64,000 bases of DNA from Alnus glutinosa (taxonomy: Eukaryota > Streptophyta > Magnoliopsida > Fagales > Betulaceae). Under the pieces are notes generated by a model. It saw only the letters and a program-made list of their open reading frames with translations, searched no databases and had not been told where the DNA came from. The translations under genes and the position numbers were made by a program. The stretch lies in the NCBI RefSeq assembly GCF_958979055.1, contig NC_084888.1, forward strand, positions 2,312,001 to 2,376,000, given 5' to 3'. Shown here piece by piece: positions 12,006-24,261 of this stretch. The stretch's first letter is position 1. Each line of letters begins with the position of its first letter.

Positions 12006-15000
12006 ATGGCAAAGCCCTCAGATACTCATCTCCCAGAAGTACTGTCTTCCTCTGCAACAATAGCCAAGGAATTTCCTTCGGAACTTTTGTCGGCGGTAAC
12101 AATTTTCCTTCGAAGTATGGGAGTCTCCGAGTCCATCCCTGATAATTGCAATACCAAGGACTTCTACTCCGACCTGGTTCGCGCCTTCCTCAAGCCAGAC
12201 CGGGTCCTACGTGGCCGAGTCACCTGCCTCCTCACCATCAGTCCTGCTGTCACTGTAACTCTCGTCACTCTTCTCTTCGCTTCCTTTTCTACGGTTCTCT
12301 TATATCTGTTCTGTTTTTGGTTCGTGAGACTTAAATTCGAGTTGTTCGTTGAAAAATGTAATTGTTGTGTTATTTCTATTGTCTGATTTGAGAACTAAGA
12401 TGTTTTAGTATCTGGATCCGAGGAAAGTTGGGGAGCTCTATGCTTATTCGGTCGCAGAAAATGAGAAACGAACAGAAATTGATATTTCTCATAACTTTAA
12501 AGTTCGTTTTCTCTTATGAAAATTATAATTATTTTATCAGCTTAGATCAATACTACACAACTTTTTTTTTTGGCTCATCTCGACACTACTTGGCTTACAT
12601 ATAATGATTTTGCTGTTCTTGTTCGGGGTACCACCATTACTTGTCCCATCCCCCCACAAAAAAAAAAGAAATTCTCATCCACATAGTCTAGGCAATGAAA
12701 CTGACAGTTGCTGTATTGGATTACAATGAAGTTGTTTAATATGTCTAAGTATTTCAACCATAACTAAAAATCATGACACTCTTGTAATGTTTTTCTTTTC
12801 TTTTTCTCTAATAAATTACCATTGGTCCCAAAAGCCTGAGCTGATGGGAAATGGTGAATTTAATTACTTAATCATTATTGTGACATACGTCATTTCCTCG
12901 AATGATTAGTAAATGTTTTTCTTGGGTTTGCAGAATTTCTATGGTTCGCTTCATGGAGGGTTTGTTGCGATTGTTGCTGAGACGGTGTCAATCGCTTGTG
13001 CCAGAACCGTGGTGGCCGAGGATAAGGAACTTTCTCTTGGGGACCTGAGCATTTCATACCTCTCTGGTGCTCCAATGAATGTGAGTTTTTTGTTTTTTTG
13101 TTGTTGTGTTGGGGGGGGGGGGGGGGGGTTATTTGAGGTTGTACTTTGATGTGTTGTGTTAGTGATGTAGATTTGAGGAGAAAAGGCGGTGTTTGAATGA
13201 CATCACCTCTCATTCGAATGGTATCGCAAAATGTTCTTTAGGGTGAGTTCCCGAAAGCCTTGATCGCTATGACAATCTAAGCGCGTTGATGAAATCGTGT
13301 TCAAACGCAATTGTGGCAGGGTAGTTTTATACTTTGTTTTCTAGGGCTGTGACCCTTCTTCTATTTAAGCCTAATAAGGATAGTTGGGCCGCTAGACTAT
13401 ATCAATTTTCAATAAGAATCACTCTAGGAGTGCCTTTTCTTATGTTTTCCTGCATCCCACGAATTTTCTTCGTTTTGTGGAAGAATTGTGAGTTGTGTGC
13501 TTATAGATTCAATGACCCACTACACCATCCTGCATCAGATAGTATCAAAGCTAAAGTTTTCTTTCCTACTATGGCATGCAGAGGAGGAAATAACCATGCA
13601 AGTATTGGCAATGTGTATGAGCACGATGACACGACATGTGATGAGCAATTGATGACACATTTGCAACGCTTGAAGGAGTAGTTTGATCAAATTGGTGACC
13701 AGTTTGAGCGGTTTGGGGATTGGATTGGCACACTAACTGAGCAATTTGCCGCCTTGGGGGTGCTAACGAGCATTGCCATCAACCAAATCCGCTTTTCGTG
13801 AAGGAAGATGGCGAGTTTAATGTGGAGGATGAGCTCATTAATCCATTTGCAATGCATAGATGAAGGAGGGAGCGCCCCTTAGTGCCAAACAATGCTAGCA
13901 GATGGGAGGTAGGGTTCAAACTTGACATACTGGAGTTCCAAGGTTGCTCGCTTGCAACCCGAAGAATTTTTGGATGGGTAGCCGATGTAGATGAGATCTT
14001 GGATTTCAAGGAGGTTCTTGAAGATAAGAGAGTTCCTTTGGTGGCAACCAAGTTTAGTGGGAAATCTGTTGTTTGGTGGCAACAATTGCATTAAAGTAGA
14101 GTGCAACAAGAGAAAACCAAGATCAATAGTTGGGATACACTGTTGAAACACACGAGAGTGGTGGCGTGTGTTGATTTTGCAAAGTCAGATGATCAATTGG
14201 TTTTAAGATATCTTTGATCCTATTAATGTATTTGAAGCCCAACAAAGGGCTTTGCACTTGGAGAAAACATTGTCTAGTAGACCATTGGGAATCGTAGGAG
14301 GAAGTATTGGAGGTAATAGTCGCCCAAATCCCACATCACCTGAACGTAATGTTGTTCCACTACTTACATAGAATAAAGGGTAGCCGAATGCGCAGCCTAA
14401 CAAGGTGGCTTTGACTAGTGCCCCACCACGTTGTTTCAAATATGGTGAACCTGGACATAGGATGACAGGTTGTAGAAAGGGTGATCGTTATGGGAACAAT
14501 CATAGTGTGCATCTTTAGATTTGGTTCATGTTTAGCACTTGCAAGATTCTATTGCCAAGTATAAGGCGAATGCGGATAAGAAGCTGCGTTTTGTGGAGTT
14601 TGAGTTGGGCAATTTTATGTGGGCAGTGCTGACTAAAGATAGGTTCCCCGTGGGAGAATATGTTTGAACTAGTTGAGAAAATCAGTTATACTGCTTATCG
14701 GTTGAAGCTTCCTAGTCACATCAAGACATCCGATGTATTTAATGTCAAGCATTTAGTTTCGTACATTGGTAATTCTTTCGATGACGATGCGAATTCGAGG
14801 GATAATTCTCCACAACCCAGGGAGGACGATGCAGATCAAATAGCCCATATATATGCATGAAGAAATTTGAGGAGAAGAGGTGGTGTTCAAACAACATCAT
14901 CTCTCGTTCGAATAGAATCGCAAGATGTTCTTCAGGGTGATTTTTTGAAAGCCTCGATCACTATAACGATCGAAGCGCATTTGATCTAGGGTGCTTTTGA

Positions 15001-17655
15001 GGGTACTTCCGAAAGCCCCGTTCGCAATAGTGTTCATAGGTAGTTCGAACTGTGTAAGGATAGCTTGGTCGCTATGCTAGGAGTGCTTTTTCTTATTTTT
15101 TCTTGCAATCCCTTGAATTTTTCTTGGTTTTGTGGAAGAATTGTGAGTTGTGTGCTTGTAGATTCAGTGACCCACTACGTCTTGTTGCATCAGTTGGGGA
15201 CTTTGATCAAATTCTAAAAGCTCCAGGAATTATGTGTATTCTGGTCGTATTATCTATGGAATGTATTCCAGAGGAATATGGCTTTCTTTTCGGAAGAAGT
15301 TGCAAAGATGAGAAAGAATTTCCTATTGGTAGCAAATAGTTATCCATTAAGCATTGGAAATACTATTTAAATTAAAAGGAAGAAAAATACACCCTTACCC
15401 TTGCAACAACGAACTAACAGGGTTAGCTACATAGCTAATCTTTTTAATTAAATATCATTACTATATTGGTAGATCGTTGTAGACTAAGGGTACATTTGGT
15501 ACGCAAATTAGAGCCTAGAATAGAATAGCTATTCCATTCGTTTTGTTACTTTATTATTCATGGGAATAACTATTCCACAAAATTAAGCATAGTTATTCCT
15601 CCAAAAAAGGAAATGAATAGCTATTCCTTTCCTGTTAGGAATAGCACTCTTGCTAATATTCACACAAAAGCCCTAGGGATGTCTCACTCTCTCTCTCCCT
15701 CCAGTGACCCTGTCGTACCATCCTCTCCTTTAGCGGTGGCGTCTTCGTTGCTATTCTCTCAGAAACAGAAGCATTGTAACTAACTCTCTCTCTCTCTCTC
15801 TCATATTTTGTGGTTTTGTGTGACTTCAACAAATGTGAAATTTCACTGTGATTCTAATGGCAAAAGGCAACCCAAAAAAACTAAAAGAAAAGAGAGAATT
15901 GGATTCAAGATTTGTTGTTATTTCATTTGTTTTTGCTGCAATACCAATTTGTTTTCTTTCTTTAGTTTGTGGGTTGTGTTAACAGTGAAATATTGCATTT
16001 TGAAAATAAGGGATGAAGCTCTAAGGGGTCTGCTGCAAAGATTTTTTTTAATAATTTTTTATTGTTATGGTATTTTTGCAATATCTTTAACTTGAAGAAA
16101 TAAGAATATTTTGGGCGCAGTGAAACATCCTTATAGTTATACCTGCAAAATTTGTGATTTTTTCTGTTATATGGGAATTAACTTGAAAAAAATAAGAATA
16201 TTATGAGCATAGGAACCTATGCTTGACTTTGATTATATTGGGTATTCTGGTGTAAAAAATAAAGCAGTTATAACATAACTGTTTATGTTTAAAAATAAAT
16301 GAAGAAAAAAGTCCATAAAAATATAAATTAGAATTGTATTGTAAGGGTGTTTTAGGAAATTTTATTACAATATGATTCCATTATCAGCATGTTGCATTGT
16401 ACCAAAGAGTGGAATACATATTCAGGGTTCTATTCCAATGTTACAACCAAACTAATAAATAGGAATAACAATTTCATCCTAGCTTCTTTCATTCTCAGTG
16501 ATAGCTAATCATGTTTTCAATGGAATAGTCATTTTACATATCAAACGTGCCCTAAGATTTAATGAATGTGACGCTCCTTGAATTTATATTTTCGATTGCT
16601 ATCTGCCTGTCATTTGCTGGCTTCGTAACTCAGTGAGCAGTGAGCACTGTTTTTCTGCTAGAAAGGCACTGTTAAGAATTTTAGCTTTTCTTAAGAGTGC
16701 CGGACTGTTTCCTCTAGATGCCAAATTCAGGTTGCCTTGGAACAGAATGTGATAAGCACAAAGGAAAATAGATGTGAAGCTGAGCATGCAGGCCAAAGGC
16801 CGGAGTTTTTGGAAACATTTTAACTGCAGCCTCATTCTTGTTGGGTGAATCAGACTAAGATTGATCTTGATACTGAAATTGCATTGTTTATTTGTTATTT
16901 CTATCACTTATTACTTGAAGATCCCTGCATATCGCACGAGTCCTAAAGGATGATTACTAATTTGCAGCATGTGTCATGAGAAGTATGGTATTTCTCGTAA
17001 GTTATTGGTTCGGCTCTTAATATTCGTTGTCATACCCATCAAGGTGCAGCCTTGTGGTCAAAGGGTGGGTTTGGATGAGCCGTAGGCATTGACAATTGAC
17101 ATCGGGTTCGATTCCGTACTAGGAGTTCTCTTGGATTACCTAAAACATGGTTCTGGCAGGTAGGATTGTGTATCCGGGTTTTACTCCTCATGTGGTGGGT
17201 CCGAAGGGTCCTACCTTGATGAGGTTCCACGTTATCAAAAAAATATGCATTGTCATGGTTCAAGTATGTAAAAATGTGCTCTCAACTTACTGGCATTAAG
17301 CCATTAATTCGGTCATACAGGAAGAAAATTTCAGGCTAAAGACAAGTTCTGCTAACTTGTTACCATGATATCTTACTTTGATTCTTTTCTTGTAGCATAT
17401 GCATGCACATGCTTGATAATTGTGATTTCTTTTACTGCTTTCACATTGTTATGCCTTTCTATTCTTTTTCCTTTTCAATTTCCCGTGAGGTTCTACTTTT
17501 TCTGTATACAGGAGGAGGTGATAGTTGATGGCTCTGTAGTGAGGAGTGGAAGAAATTTTACTGTAGTTGCAGTGGAGTTCAAGCTCAAGAAAACAGGCCG
17601 GTTAATCTATACTGCTCGTGCTACCTTCTACAACATGCCCATTGCCAAGTTATGA
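12006..17655 (+). CDS. Small hot-dog acyl-CoA thioesterase, copy B (ACOT13/PaaI type)
   Basis: Same family and expected reaction as copy A: acyl-CoA hydrolysis. Exons are 12006-12254, 12934-13080 and 17512-17655, phase 0, giving 179 residues. The ATG (MAKPSDTHLPEV) is preceded by ACAAAGAGACA. The active-site region reads N84-FYGSL-HGG(90-92)-FVAIVAE99, and the C-terminus AKL is again a PTS1-type peroxisome signal. Intron 2 is about 4.4 kb because it holds a broken Ty3/gypsy element (13163-15192), a TIR element (15488-16552) and a SINE (17034-17243). Splice sites are intact, so the gene may still work, but the long intron could lower its output. Exon sequences are closer to copy C than to copy A. 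Confidence 0.85.
13163..15192 (+). mobile_element. Broken Ty3/gypsy LTR retrotransposon, in intron 2 of thioesterase B
   Basis: LTRs lie at about 13163-13537 and 14854-15192, bordered by near-matching 5-bp repeats GTTAG and GTTGG. A tRNA-Met-type primer site (AGTATCAAAGC) follows the left LTR. Between the LTRs are gag-like stretches, including a WWQQL motif and a CCHC-type knuckle, and a short stretch like the end of the integrase region. Most of pol is absent. It is a fossil with multiple breaks, older than the B/C duplication because unit C carries the same insertion. Confidence 0.85.
15488..16552. mobile_element. TIR DNA element in intron 2 of thioesterase B
   Basis: The ends are inverted: GGGTACATTTGGTACG... 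on the left and ...CATATCAAACGTGCCC on the right, with TAA on both sides. AATAGCTATTCC-type stretches also recur inverted. This suggests a PIF/Harbinger-like non-autonomous element of about 1 kb. Unit C keeps only the left part, from about 26111. Confidence 0.65.
17034..17243 (+). mobile_element. tRNA-derived SINE in intron 2 of thioesterase B
   Basis: Contains a B-box (GGGTTCGATTCC), an A-box-like GTGGTCAAAGGGTG and a short A-tail. The flanks TATTCGTTGTCAT (17021-17033) and TATGCATTGTCAT (17244-17256) are an 11/13 match and look like an aged target-site duplication. Confidence 0.7.
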
Positions 17656-17753
17656 ACTGTTGTGGTTTCGACAAATTCGAAATTTTTTTCAGTTTAAATC
17701 TCTAGAATGTTCCATTCGTTCGGCATATATTGAAAAATAGATACTTATGCTAT

Positions 17754-17925
17754 GAGTAATTTTAGAAGTCCTTCATGCGTCACTTTTGTGTACCTTTAAA
17801 AACGAGGTGACTTTTAAAATCATCATTTGATCAAAATTCAATATTGATTGATCACAAGCTTAATGATGATTTTAAAAGTTGCCTCATTTTTTTAGGAACA
17901 CAAGATGAACTTATCGCATTACTCA
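17754..17925. mobile_element. MITE, Mutator-like (9-bp TSD)
   Basis: A palindrome with GAGTAATTTTA/GCATTACTC ends, flanked by TTATGCTAT (17745-17753 and 17926-17934). It is the same family as 5186-5378. Unit C has no such element at the matching place. Confidence 0.85.
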
Positions 17926-18189
17926 TTATGCTATGGGGATTAAATATGTTGCTGGTTCTTGCTCCTGCAATCTAGTATAGATTTTATATGCATTTTCACA
18001 TGTATAATTGGTATAACATAAGGCTGAAGAGGATCATTTCTCACCCAAAGAGGGGAAAGTATTCAAGTGATGAAATAATTCATATAGCCTTTAACTTGTA
18101 AGTGTTTCTTTTATGTTAGACATGAGGGCCATGGATGTTCTATAATTCATTACCAAATTTTCTGGTCTAAAATAGTTGTAATCTTGCAA

Positions 18190-19000
18190 TCATCAAAAGA
18201 TAAAGAATAAAAAATTGGATTTATCTTGAGGCTGCTTTACTTCCACTTCCTTTGTTACTAATTATGATTGAGTCCACAGCATTTGCTGCATTATACCATG
18301 CACCAAAATTTTCTTGCTGAAATAGAACTGACAAACGGTTAAGGAGAGTTGATAGGTAACAAAAATGTGTCTGAGACACGGAGGAAATGCAACTATATAA
18401 GTGTTTTAATTTCATATTCGATAACTTTATAATGGGGTGAATTTATGAGCTTTTATAGAAGAGGAGAAAGAAGATGATTATGATGTTATCTTAATGTTTA
18501 GCCAAGGGATGGATAAGGATTCTCTCCAATTTGATTGACCTAATTGCATGACATAGAAGTAGTCTATAGAAAAGAGGTTGCAAGGCCCACTTGTCTTAGG
18601 CAGCCCAGAGTATAGGGCCACTTACACGAAATAAGTAGGCTCCGTAACCTTTCTTTGTAGGGTTACCCTAATTGCGTGAAATTTAGACATTAAATTGTAG
18701 AAGATCCTGGTCTCTAAGGGATTAGTGTTATCATTTCATGATTCTTCACCATGGAGTCATAAATTTTGGGTAGTACTCTAACCTTCTTTTAGTTTAGGAA
18801 ATGGAAGGAGAATTTGTTTGCGGTCAAATTTTTTGGAATTTTGGAGAATTTTCCTTCCATTTAAGAAAGAGGAAGAGTTTGAGAAATATGTTGCTGGTGC
18901 TCTTAAGCATATGTAACTAGTTAAACAGCCCAATTAGATGATAAATGAAGAGGATAACCATTTAATGAAAAATAATAGCTAAGATATGTATATATATATA
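18190..19000. other. Non-coding 3' flank of thioesterase B, conserved in three copies
   Basis: About 0.8 kb with no convincing reading frame, yet recognisable at 27800-28620 and 30560-31300. The conservation reflects duplication rather than coding. Confidence 0.6.
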
Positions 19001-19006
19001 ATTCTA

Positions 19007-19187
19007 GAGAAATGATCCATACACTCATTTCTCACAACAGACCCACAACAAGCTGACATGGTTGGTAATATTTTATTATTTTTTTGTTTTGTTTTCATTT
19101 CTTTTTATAAAAAAATAATAAAATTTTACCAGCCATGTCAGCTTGTTGTGGAACTGTTGTGAAAAATGAGTGTAGGGATCATTTCTC
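19007..19187. mobile_element. MITE, Mutator-like (9-bp TSD) with empty sites in paralogous copies
   Basis: A 181-bp palindrome, GAGAAATGATCC...GGATCATTTCTC, with arms carrying ACAACAAGCTGACATG and its complement. It is flanked by ATAATTCTA (18998-19006, 19188-19196). Unit C at about 28652 reads the unoccupied ATAATTCTATTACG, so the insertion followed the duplication. Confidence 0.95.
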
Positions 19188-19724
19188 ATAATTCTATTAC
19201 GAAGTACTCTATAAAATATAAATCCTAAACATTGACCTACTTCCTTAAATAGGTAATAAATGGTAGTATGGATGGATATTTGACTATTTATTACACCTCC
19301 AAAGTCCAAACCCACCCAAATCGGGAGTGATTGACAATTAATGAATGCATATCATTAGTAACGTACAGAAATAATGCTGCGTGAGTTTCACTTCATCAGT
19401 AGTCTCTTACACTTAACGACAATTGGACCGAAGCAGTAAGTCTTACAGACTCTTGACTCTTTAATTGAAATATAGATAATTATCGACATGTAATATTCTA
19501 TCAATATTTTTTATTATTATTTAATAATGGGACAAGGGTTACAAGGGAATAAATAAACAGAACGAGGTGGGCACCTCAATAACAAAACCCAAATAGAAAA
19601 GGTAATACAGAGAAGGAAACGAACAATAGGTCCATGCAAAAAGTTGAGGGTGATTCGTAAAACTTATTTTCATAATACTCATCCAGTACTCCCCTACTCG
19701 GGTTGAGGGTGATCCGTATCATAT

Positions 19725-20150
19725 TCATGGTGTTTCATCAGCAATAGGCGGATGGCAACCATCTTTACATTTTTGTTCAGCTTGTTCTATCTCTTGGGAA
19801 TAGCAATCATGATCATCAGTGTCAAGCACGCAACACCAACATTGATCTCCGTCGGTAGCCCCGGGACATGTTTTCAATTTGCAGAATGGAATGTTTAGTT
19901 TGCTCTCACCCAAATCGACGACATTGTTGCCAGAGCCATCAGTTTGGTTGCCTGATAATGTCACATATATTGAGCGAATACAACTGTATTATATATGTTG
20001 TTACAGTACGTACTTAGATAAATCCAATAGAAATAGAGAAAAAAGATAAATTGAAGCAATTATAATTAGAGATATATACTTACATTCATCAAGCGCCAAG
20101 AGAGCGACCAAAACAACACAGAAAAGAGCCAAGCGAGCAGTGGCAGCCAT
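19725..20150 (-). CDS. Secreted eight-cysteine peptide, ESF1-like, copy B
   Basis: Exons on the minus strand are 20150-20084 and 19951-19725, with a GT-AG junction splitting one Cys codon; 97 residues. Residues 1-20 (MAATARLALFCVVLVALLAL) look like a signal peptide. The mature part carries cysteines in the order C-x4-C-x8-C-W-C-C-x8-C-x11-C-x3-C plus one at the exon junction. The CWCC block and the eight core cysteines resemble EMBRYO SURROUNDING FACTOR 1-like peptides, which act outside the cell as signals in early seeds. Family assignment is from pattern recognition and is tentative. The gene faces the thioesterase tail-to-tail. It is copied at 29092-29510 and 37896-38297. Confidence 0.78.
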
Positions 20151-20211
20151 GGTTAATTGTACGTACGTCTTCTGTGCGGGAATTTGTACAGCAAGAAGGA
20201 TGGATGTAGGG

Positions 20212-20222
20212 TTTTATATATA
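20212..20222 (-). promoter_or_regulatory. TATA box of ESF1-like copy B
   Basis: On the minus strand this reads TATATATAAAA about 62-72 bp before the ATG. The same motif sits at the same distance before copies C and D, within a promoter block conserved among all three. Confidence 0.7.
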
Positions 20223-20329
20223 CAACTTTGAAGGACGTACAACGCAAACCCACGATGATCAAATCTATCTATTTATAGCTCTACGTGAATATCTATCTTA
20301 GAAGTTAATTTGACTTCTTCAGACAAGAA

Positions 20330-22004
20330 TTCACGTCAAACAACAGATGAAATTGCAGCTAATCAGTTTGTAGCACCCCAAGTTTTAAATCCTGAATTAT
20401 GAATGTCTTAAATTGAAATTTAAGACCAAATAATAAGATAATGGTAAATCCGAAAAAGAATGTAATTAAGCATTATATGAATATTTATAAAATTAAATAT
20501 TCATTGATATACGTAATGTATAAAGTAATAAGAAGTTAAGGTATTATTAAGAGTTATAAAAAATATTAAAAGATGAATAAAAGGATTATAAGAAATATTA
20601 TCTATTTTATTACTCATTATACGTAATAAGGGCGTGACGCAAAAAACATTTATCAAATACGCTATTATGATGCCCAAATTCAATTGGGTATTTCATAATA
20701 GCACCGTTACGTTGTCAAAAATCCTAAAACGTTTTTAATATGCCATCGAATTTTACAAAGGGTGTAATAGTTGAAGAAATCTAAAATAGAATAATAAGGG
20801 TACGTTTGTGATTGCTTATTTGCATCAATAATCTACGATTTTAAAGGAAATAGCAAAACGTGGGGTGTTTGGGATTGTGATTTAAAATCGCATTTTCTAA
20901 AATTGTGGAAAAAACCACAGTTTTTGGCAACAGGTTAGGAGGTGCTTAATTGAAAAGGCGCATATTTAAACTAAAACCTCGATTTCGCATAGCAAATATT
21001 TGGCGTGACAGTTACCAAATTTTTGAGCGGGAAGAAAAAAAAATTCCAAGAATATCCACCAAAAATATGTTAAAACTCTTGATTTTTCTTCTATTTTTTG
21101 GTCTTCTCTATGCCGCTCTTCTCTTTTTCACTAGCGTTGACCTACTCTAGACTGTATTCCCCACTGCATCTTGTCTCCAAATCTCAGATAAGCATCTTAC
21201 TTTATAATCGGTAATACTTTTTGCAAAGTTTTGCACTATCTTGCTTGTTTGTGTGATTTTGTTTGAACAAATGAAAAGGCTTTGATAAACTTTGAAAGAT
21301 TGTTGTTGAGCAAGAAGGGTAAAAGGGTTGTCTATGCTTTGATATGTCGCATCTGCATTTATGTTAAAAAGAATGTTAAAAGGGCATGAGATACGTGTAG
21401 TTTCTGTTAAATATGCTAGAAAGGTTTAGACTTGAAGAGAGAGGTTTCTGAACGTTGACGACGCACGTGAATATTTCTGAACGTTTGATTTAACTTTTTG
21501 TTTTTTGGTTTAATCGATCGCTGCATGTAATTGATGAAATTTATTTATTCAATAAATTATTGTTCAGTGAACTATGATAGGTCACTGTTTATTGAAAAAT
21601 TGGCACAGTTTTTTTTACTATGATTCTGTTGAAATTTTTTATTAAATTACTGTTCAGCAAACAGTTCATACGGTTACTGTTCGCTGAACAGAGATTGGTA
21701 TAGTATTTTTCCTGACGGATGGCTTCCTGCGCAGGGCGCAGATCAGTGACCGTGAATGATCACTGTTTTTCTTATATATAGTTTGTGGTGGCCGGACCAC
21801 CCTATCACTCTGATTCAGTTACGTCCAAAGGAAAAAATTGCCGAAACTACTCTTTAGAGTCTTGAGGGTGGCTTAGTCACTTCTATTTAGTCTGATACGA
21901 GCCCACTCATATTAAATGAAAGTGGCTCAGGGCTTTTGAGAATGGTTTTGGCCGACGCGTTTGTTGAAAGTACAGGATAGGGGTGCTGTAGTTTTCCTAG
22001 GCAG
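20330..22004. other. Spacer between units B and C
   Basis: 20330-20780 is the end of unit B and has a counterpart at about 29730-30175. 20800-20930 is a partial AAATCGCA-type Tourist-like fragment. 20950-22004 has no recognisable gene; a 66-codon frame at 20950-21150 looks fortuitous. 21540-21780 repeats short palindromes around GTTCAGTGAAC and CTGTTCGCTGAACAG. Confidence 0.5.
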
Positions 22005-22733
22005 GATCAATCACTATGAAAGGAGCAATGAAGACCACTGAGTTGATCAGGCAGACCGCCAGATTAGGAGAGGAAAAAAGCAGACAAATAGACAATGGCA
22101 AAGCCCTCAGATGCTCATCTTCCAGAAGTAGTGTCTTCCTCTGCAACAATAGCCAAGGAATTTCCTTCGGAACATTTATCGGCGGTAACATTTTGCCTTC
22201 AAACAGTGGGAGTCTCCGACTCGATCCCAGATAATTGCAATACCAAGGGCTTCTACTCCGACCTGGTTCGCGCCTTCGTCAAGCCAGACCGGGTCCTACG
22301 TGGCCGAGTCACCTGCCTCCACACCATCAATCCTGTTGTCACAGTAACTCTCGTCACTCTTCTCTTTGCTTCCTTTTCCATGGTTCTCTTTTATATCTGT
22401 TCTGTTTTGGTTCGTGAGACTTAAATTCGAGTTGTTCGTTGAAAAATGTAATTTTTGTGTTATTTCTGTTGTCTGATTTGAGAACTAAGATGTTTTAGTG
22501 TCTGGGTCCGAGGAAAGTTGGGAAGCTCTATGCTTATTTGGTCGCAGAAAATGAGAAATTAACGAAGCTTATTTCTCATAGCTTTAAAGTTCGTTCTCTT
22601 ATGAAAATTACAATTATTTTATCAACTTAGATCAATGCCACATAACTTTTTTTTTAATTTTTTGCTCATCTCTACACTACTTGGCATACATATAATGATT
22701 TTGTTGTTTGGGGTACCACCATTACTTGTCCCA

Positions 22734-22734
<1 letters not shown>

Positions 22735-22769
<35 letters not shown>
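22735..22769 (+). repeat. Poly-C tract (~35 C) in intron 1 of copy C
   Basis: Copy B has only six Cs at the same place, so the run expanded after duplication. On the minus strand it is a G-run able to form quadruplexes. Confidence 0.9.
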
Positions 22770-22794
22770 TTTAAAAAAGAAAAAAGAAAAAAAA

Positions 22795-22915
22795 ATCCAA
22801 AAGTTGGTTCCCAAATAATGTGTCACAATCTCATGTGATCTATCATTTTGGGAAATGTGTCACAATCTTATGGGATTATGACACATCATTTGGGAGCCAA
22901 CTTTTGAAAAAAAAA
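22795..22915. mobile_element. Small palindromic MITE-like insert in intron 1 of copy C
   Basis: Inverted arms CAAAAGTTGGTTCCCAAAT and ATTTGGGAGCCAACTTTTG surround an ATGTGTCACAATC palindrome. It is absent from copy B, which runs directly from the C-run to AGAAATTCTC. Confidence 0.75.
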
Positions 22916-23417
22916 AAAATTTAGGATATCTAGCAATTCTCAAAAAACTATACATGGATTAAACCTTTCATGTTTCTTAAGAAATTCTCGTCCACATAGT
23001 CTAGGCAATGAAACTGACAATTGCTGTAATGGATTACAATGAAGTTGTTTAATATGTTTAAGTATTTCAACCTTAACTAAAATTCATGACACTCTTGTAA
23101 TGTTTTTCTTTTCTTTTTCTCTAAAAAATTACCATTGGTCTCAAAAGCCTAAACTGATTGGAAATGATGAATTTAATTATTGTGACATTCGTCGTTTCCT
23201 CGAATGATTGGTAAATGTTTTTCTTGGGTTTGCAGAATTTCTATGGTTCACTTCATGGAGGGTTTGTTGCGGCTGATGTTGCTGAGACGGTGTCAATCGC
23301 TTGTGCCAGAAGCGTAGTGGCCGAGGATAAGGAACTTTCTCTTGGGGAATTGAGCATTTCATACCTTTCTAGTGCTCCAATGAATGTGAGGTTTTTCTTT
23401 TTTTTCTTTTTTACTTT

Positions 23418-23975
23418 GGGTAATTACCTTTTTCTTTCATCAACTATTAGTCATTGTCAACATGCTCCCATGAACTGACACATCGACCAAAAGAGAGTAC
23501 CCAACTACCATATTTACATACTTTGGCCCCTTCCGTCAGGGAATTCCGTTAACTTGGATGGAATATACCATTTTTTAGAGTTAATTTTGATTTAAAGACC
23601 AAAATGCCATTCACAGTAATTAACAAAAAAATATAAAATTAATATTTTTTTTAAAAAAAATAAAAAATAAACAAAAAAAATAAACCTAAGGTAGTAGCCA
23701 ACCTCTTTGGGGGAGGGGGTGGCTCGCAAACCACCCCCAGAGGTGGCTCCGCCCACCCTAGCTCGGCCACCCCCGGCTTCTAGGGTGGCCGCGCAGCCAC
23801 CCAGCTTCCAGGGTGGGCCGGAGCCACCTATGGGGTGGCTTTGGCCACCCCAAATTCCGGGGTGGTCACGAGCCACCTTTACGGGTGGTTTGCGGGCCAC
23901 CCACAGCCTCTGGGGTGGCCGTACAGCCACTCCAGAGATAAGCTGGGGTGGCCGCGAGCCACCCCCTTTTCCTTT

Positions 23976-24032
<57 letters not shown>

Positions 24033-24217
24033 GAAGGCATTTTGGTCATTTTTTAAATTGAGTTAGGGCATTTAAGTTTTTGCATGAATTAGACTGACGA
24101 AATGAGCCAAAATATGTAAAGATGATGGTTAGATACTCTCTTTTGGTGGAGGTATCAGTTCATGGGGGTATGTTGCCAATGGCCGGTAATTGATGGGGGC
24201 AAAAGCTAATTATCCCC
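23418..24217. mobile_element. Long-TIR non-autonomous element with GC-rich core, in intron 2 of copy C
   Basis: Inverted arms of roughly 150-200 bp share CATGAACTGA, ACCAAAAGAGAGTA, TTTACATA(C/T)TTTGGC and ACCAAAATGCC stretches. The core at about 23710-23965 is GC-rich, built of (T)GGCCACCC/GGGTGGC units, followed by a 50-T run. Length and arms suggest a Mutator-like deletion derivative. No clear duplication was found, and unit B lacks it. Confidence 0.75.
23978..24027 (+). repeat. Poly-T run (50 T)
   Basis: Uninterrupted mononucleotide run inside the preceding TIR element. Confidence 0.9.
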
Positions 24218-24261
24218 TCTCTCTTTTTTTTTTTTGTGTTGTGGGGGAGGAGGGAGGGGGG

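Larger units (their letters stand above)
11905..20780. repeat. Segmental duplication unit B (~8.9 kb)
   Basis: Aligns by eye to 22005-30175 from a shared left edge (CACTATGAAAGGAGCAATGA at about 11912 and 22013) to a shared right edge near TTTTACAAA(G/T)GGT. It contains thioesterase B, a Ty3/gypsy fossil in intron 2, a 3' flank, and ESF1-like gene B. Differences from unit C are mostly whole insertions or deletions, so the units have been separate for some time. Confidence 0.85.

Noticed and set aside
20950-21150. 66-residue membrane protein (LLIFLLFFGLLYAALLFF)
   Set aside because: Short, composition-driven hydrophobic frame with no homologue recognised and no copy in unit C.
23592-24066. 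Proline-rich proteins in several frames
   Set aside because: They come from GGCCACCC repeats and the T50 run of a TIR element and are open on both strands because of composition.
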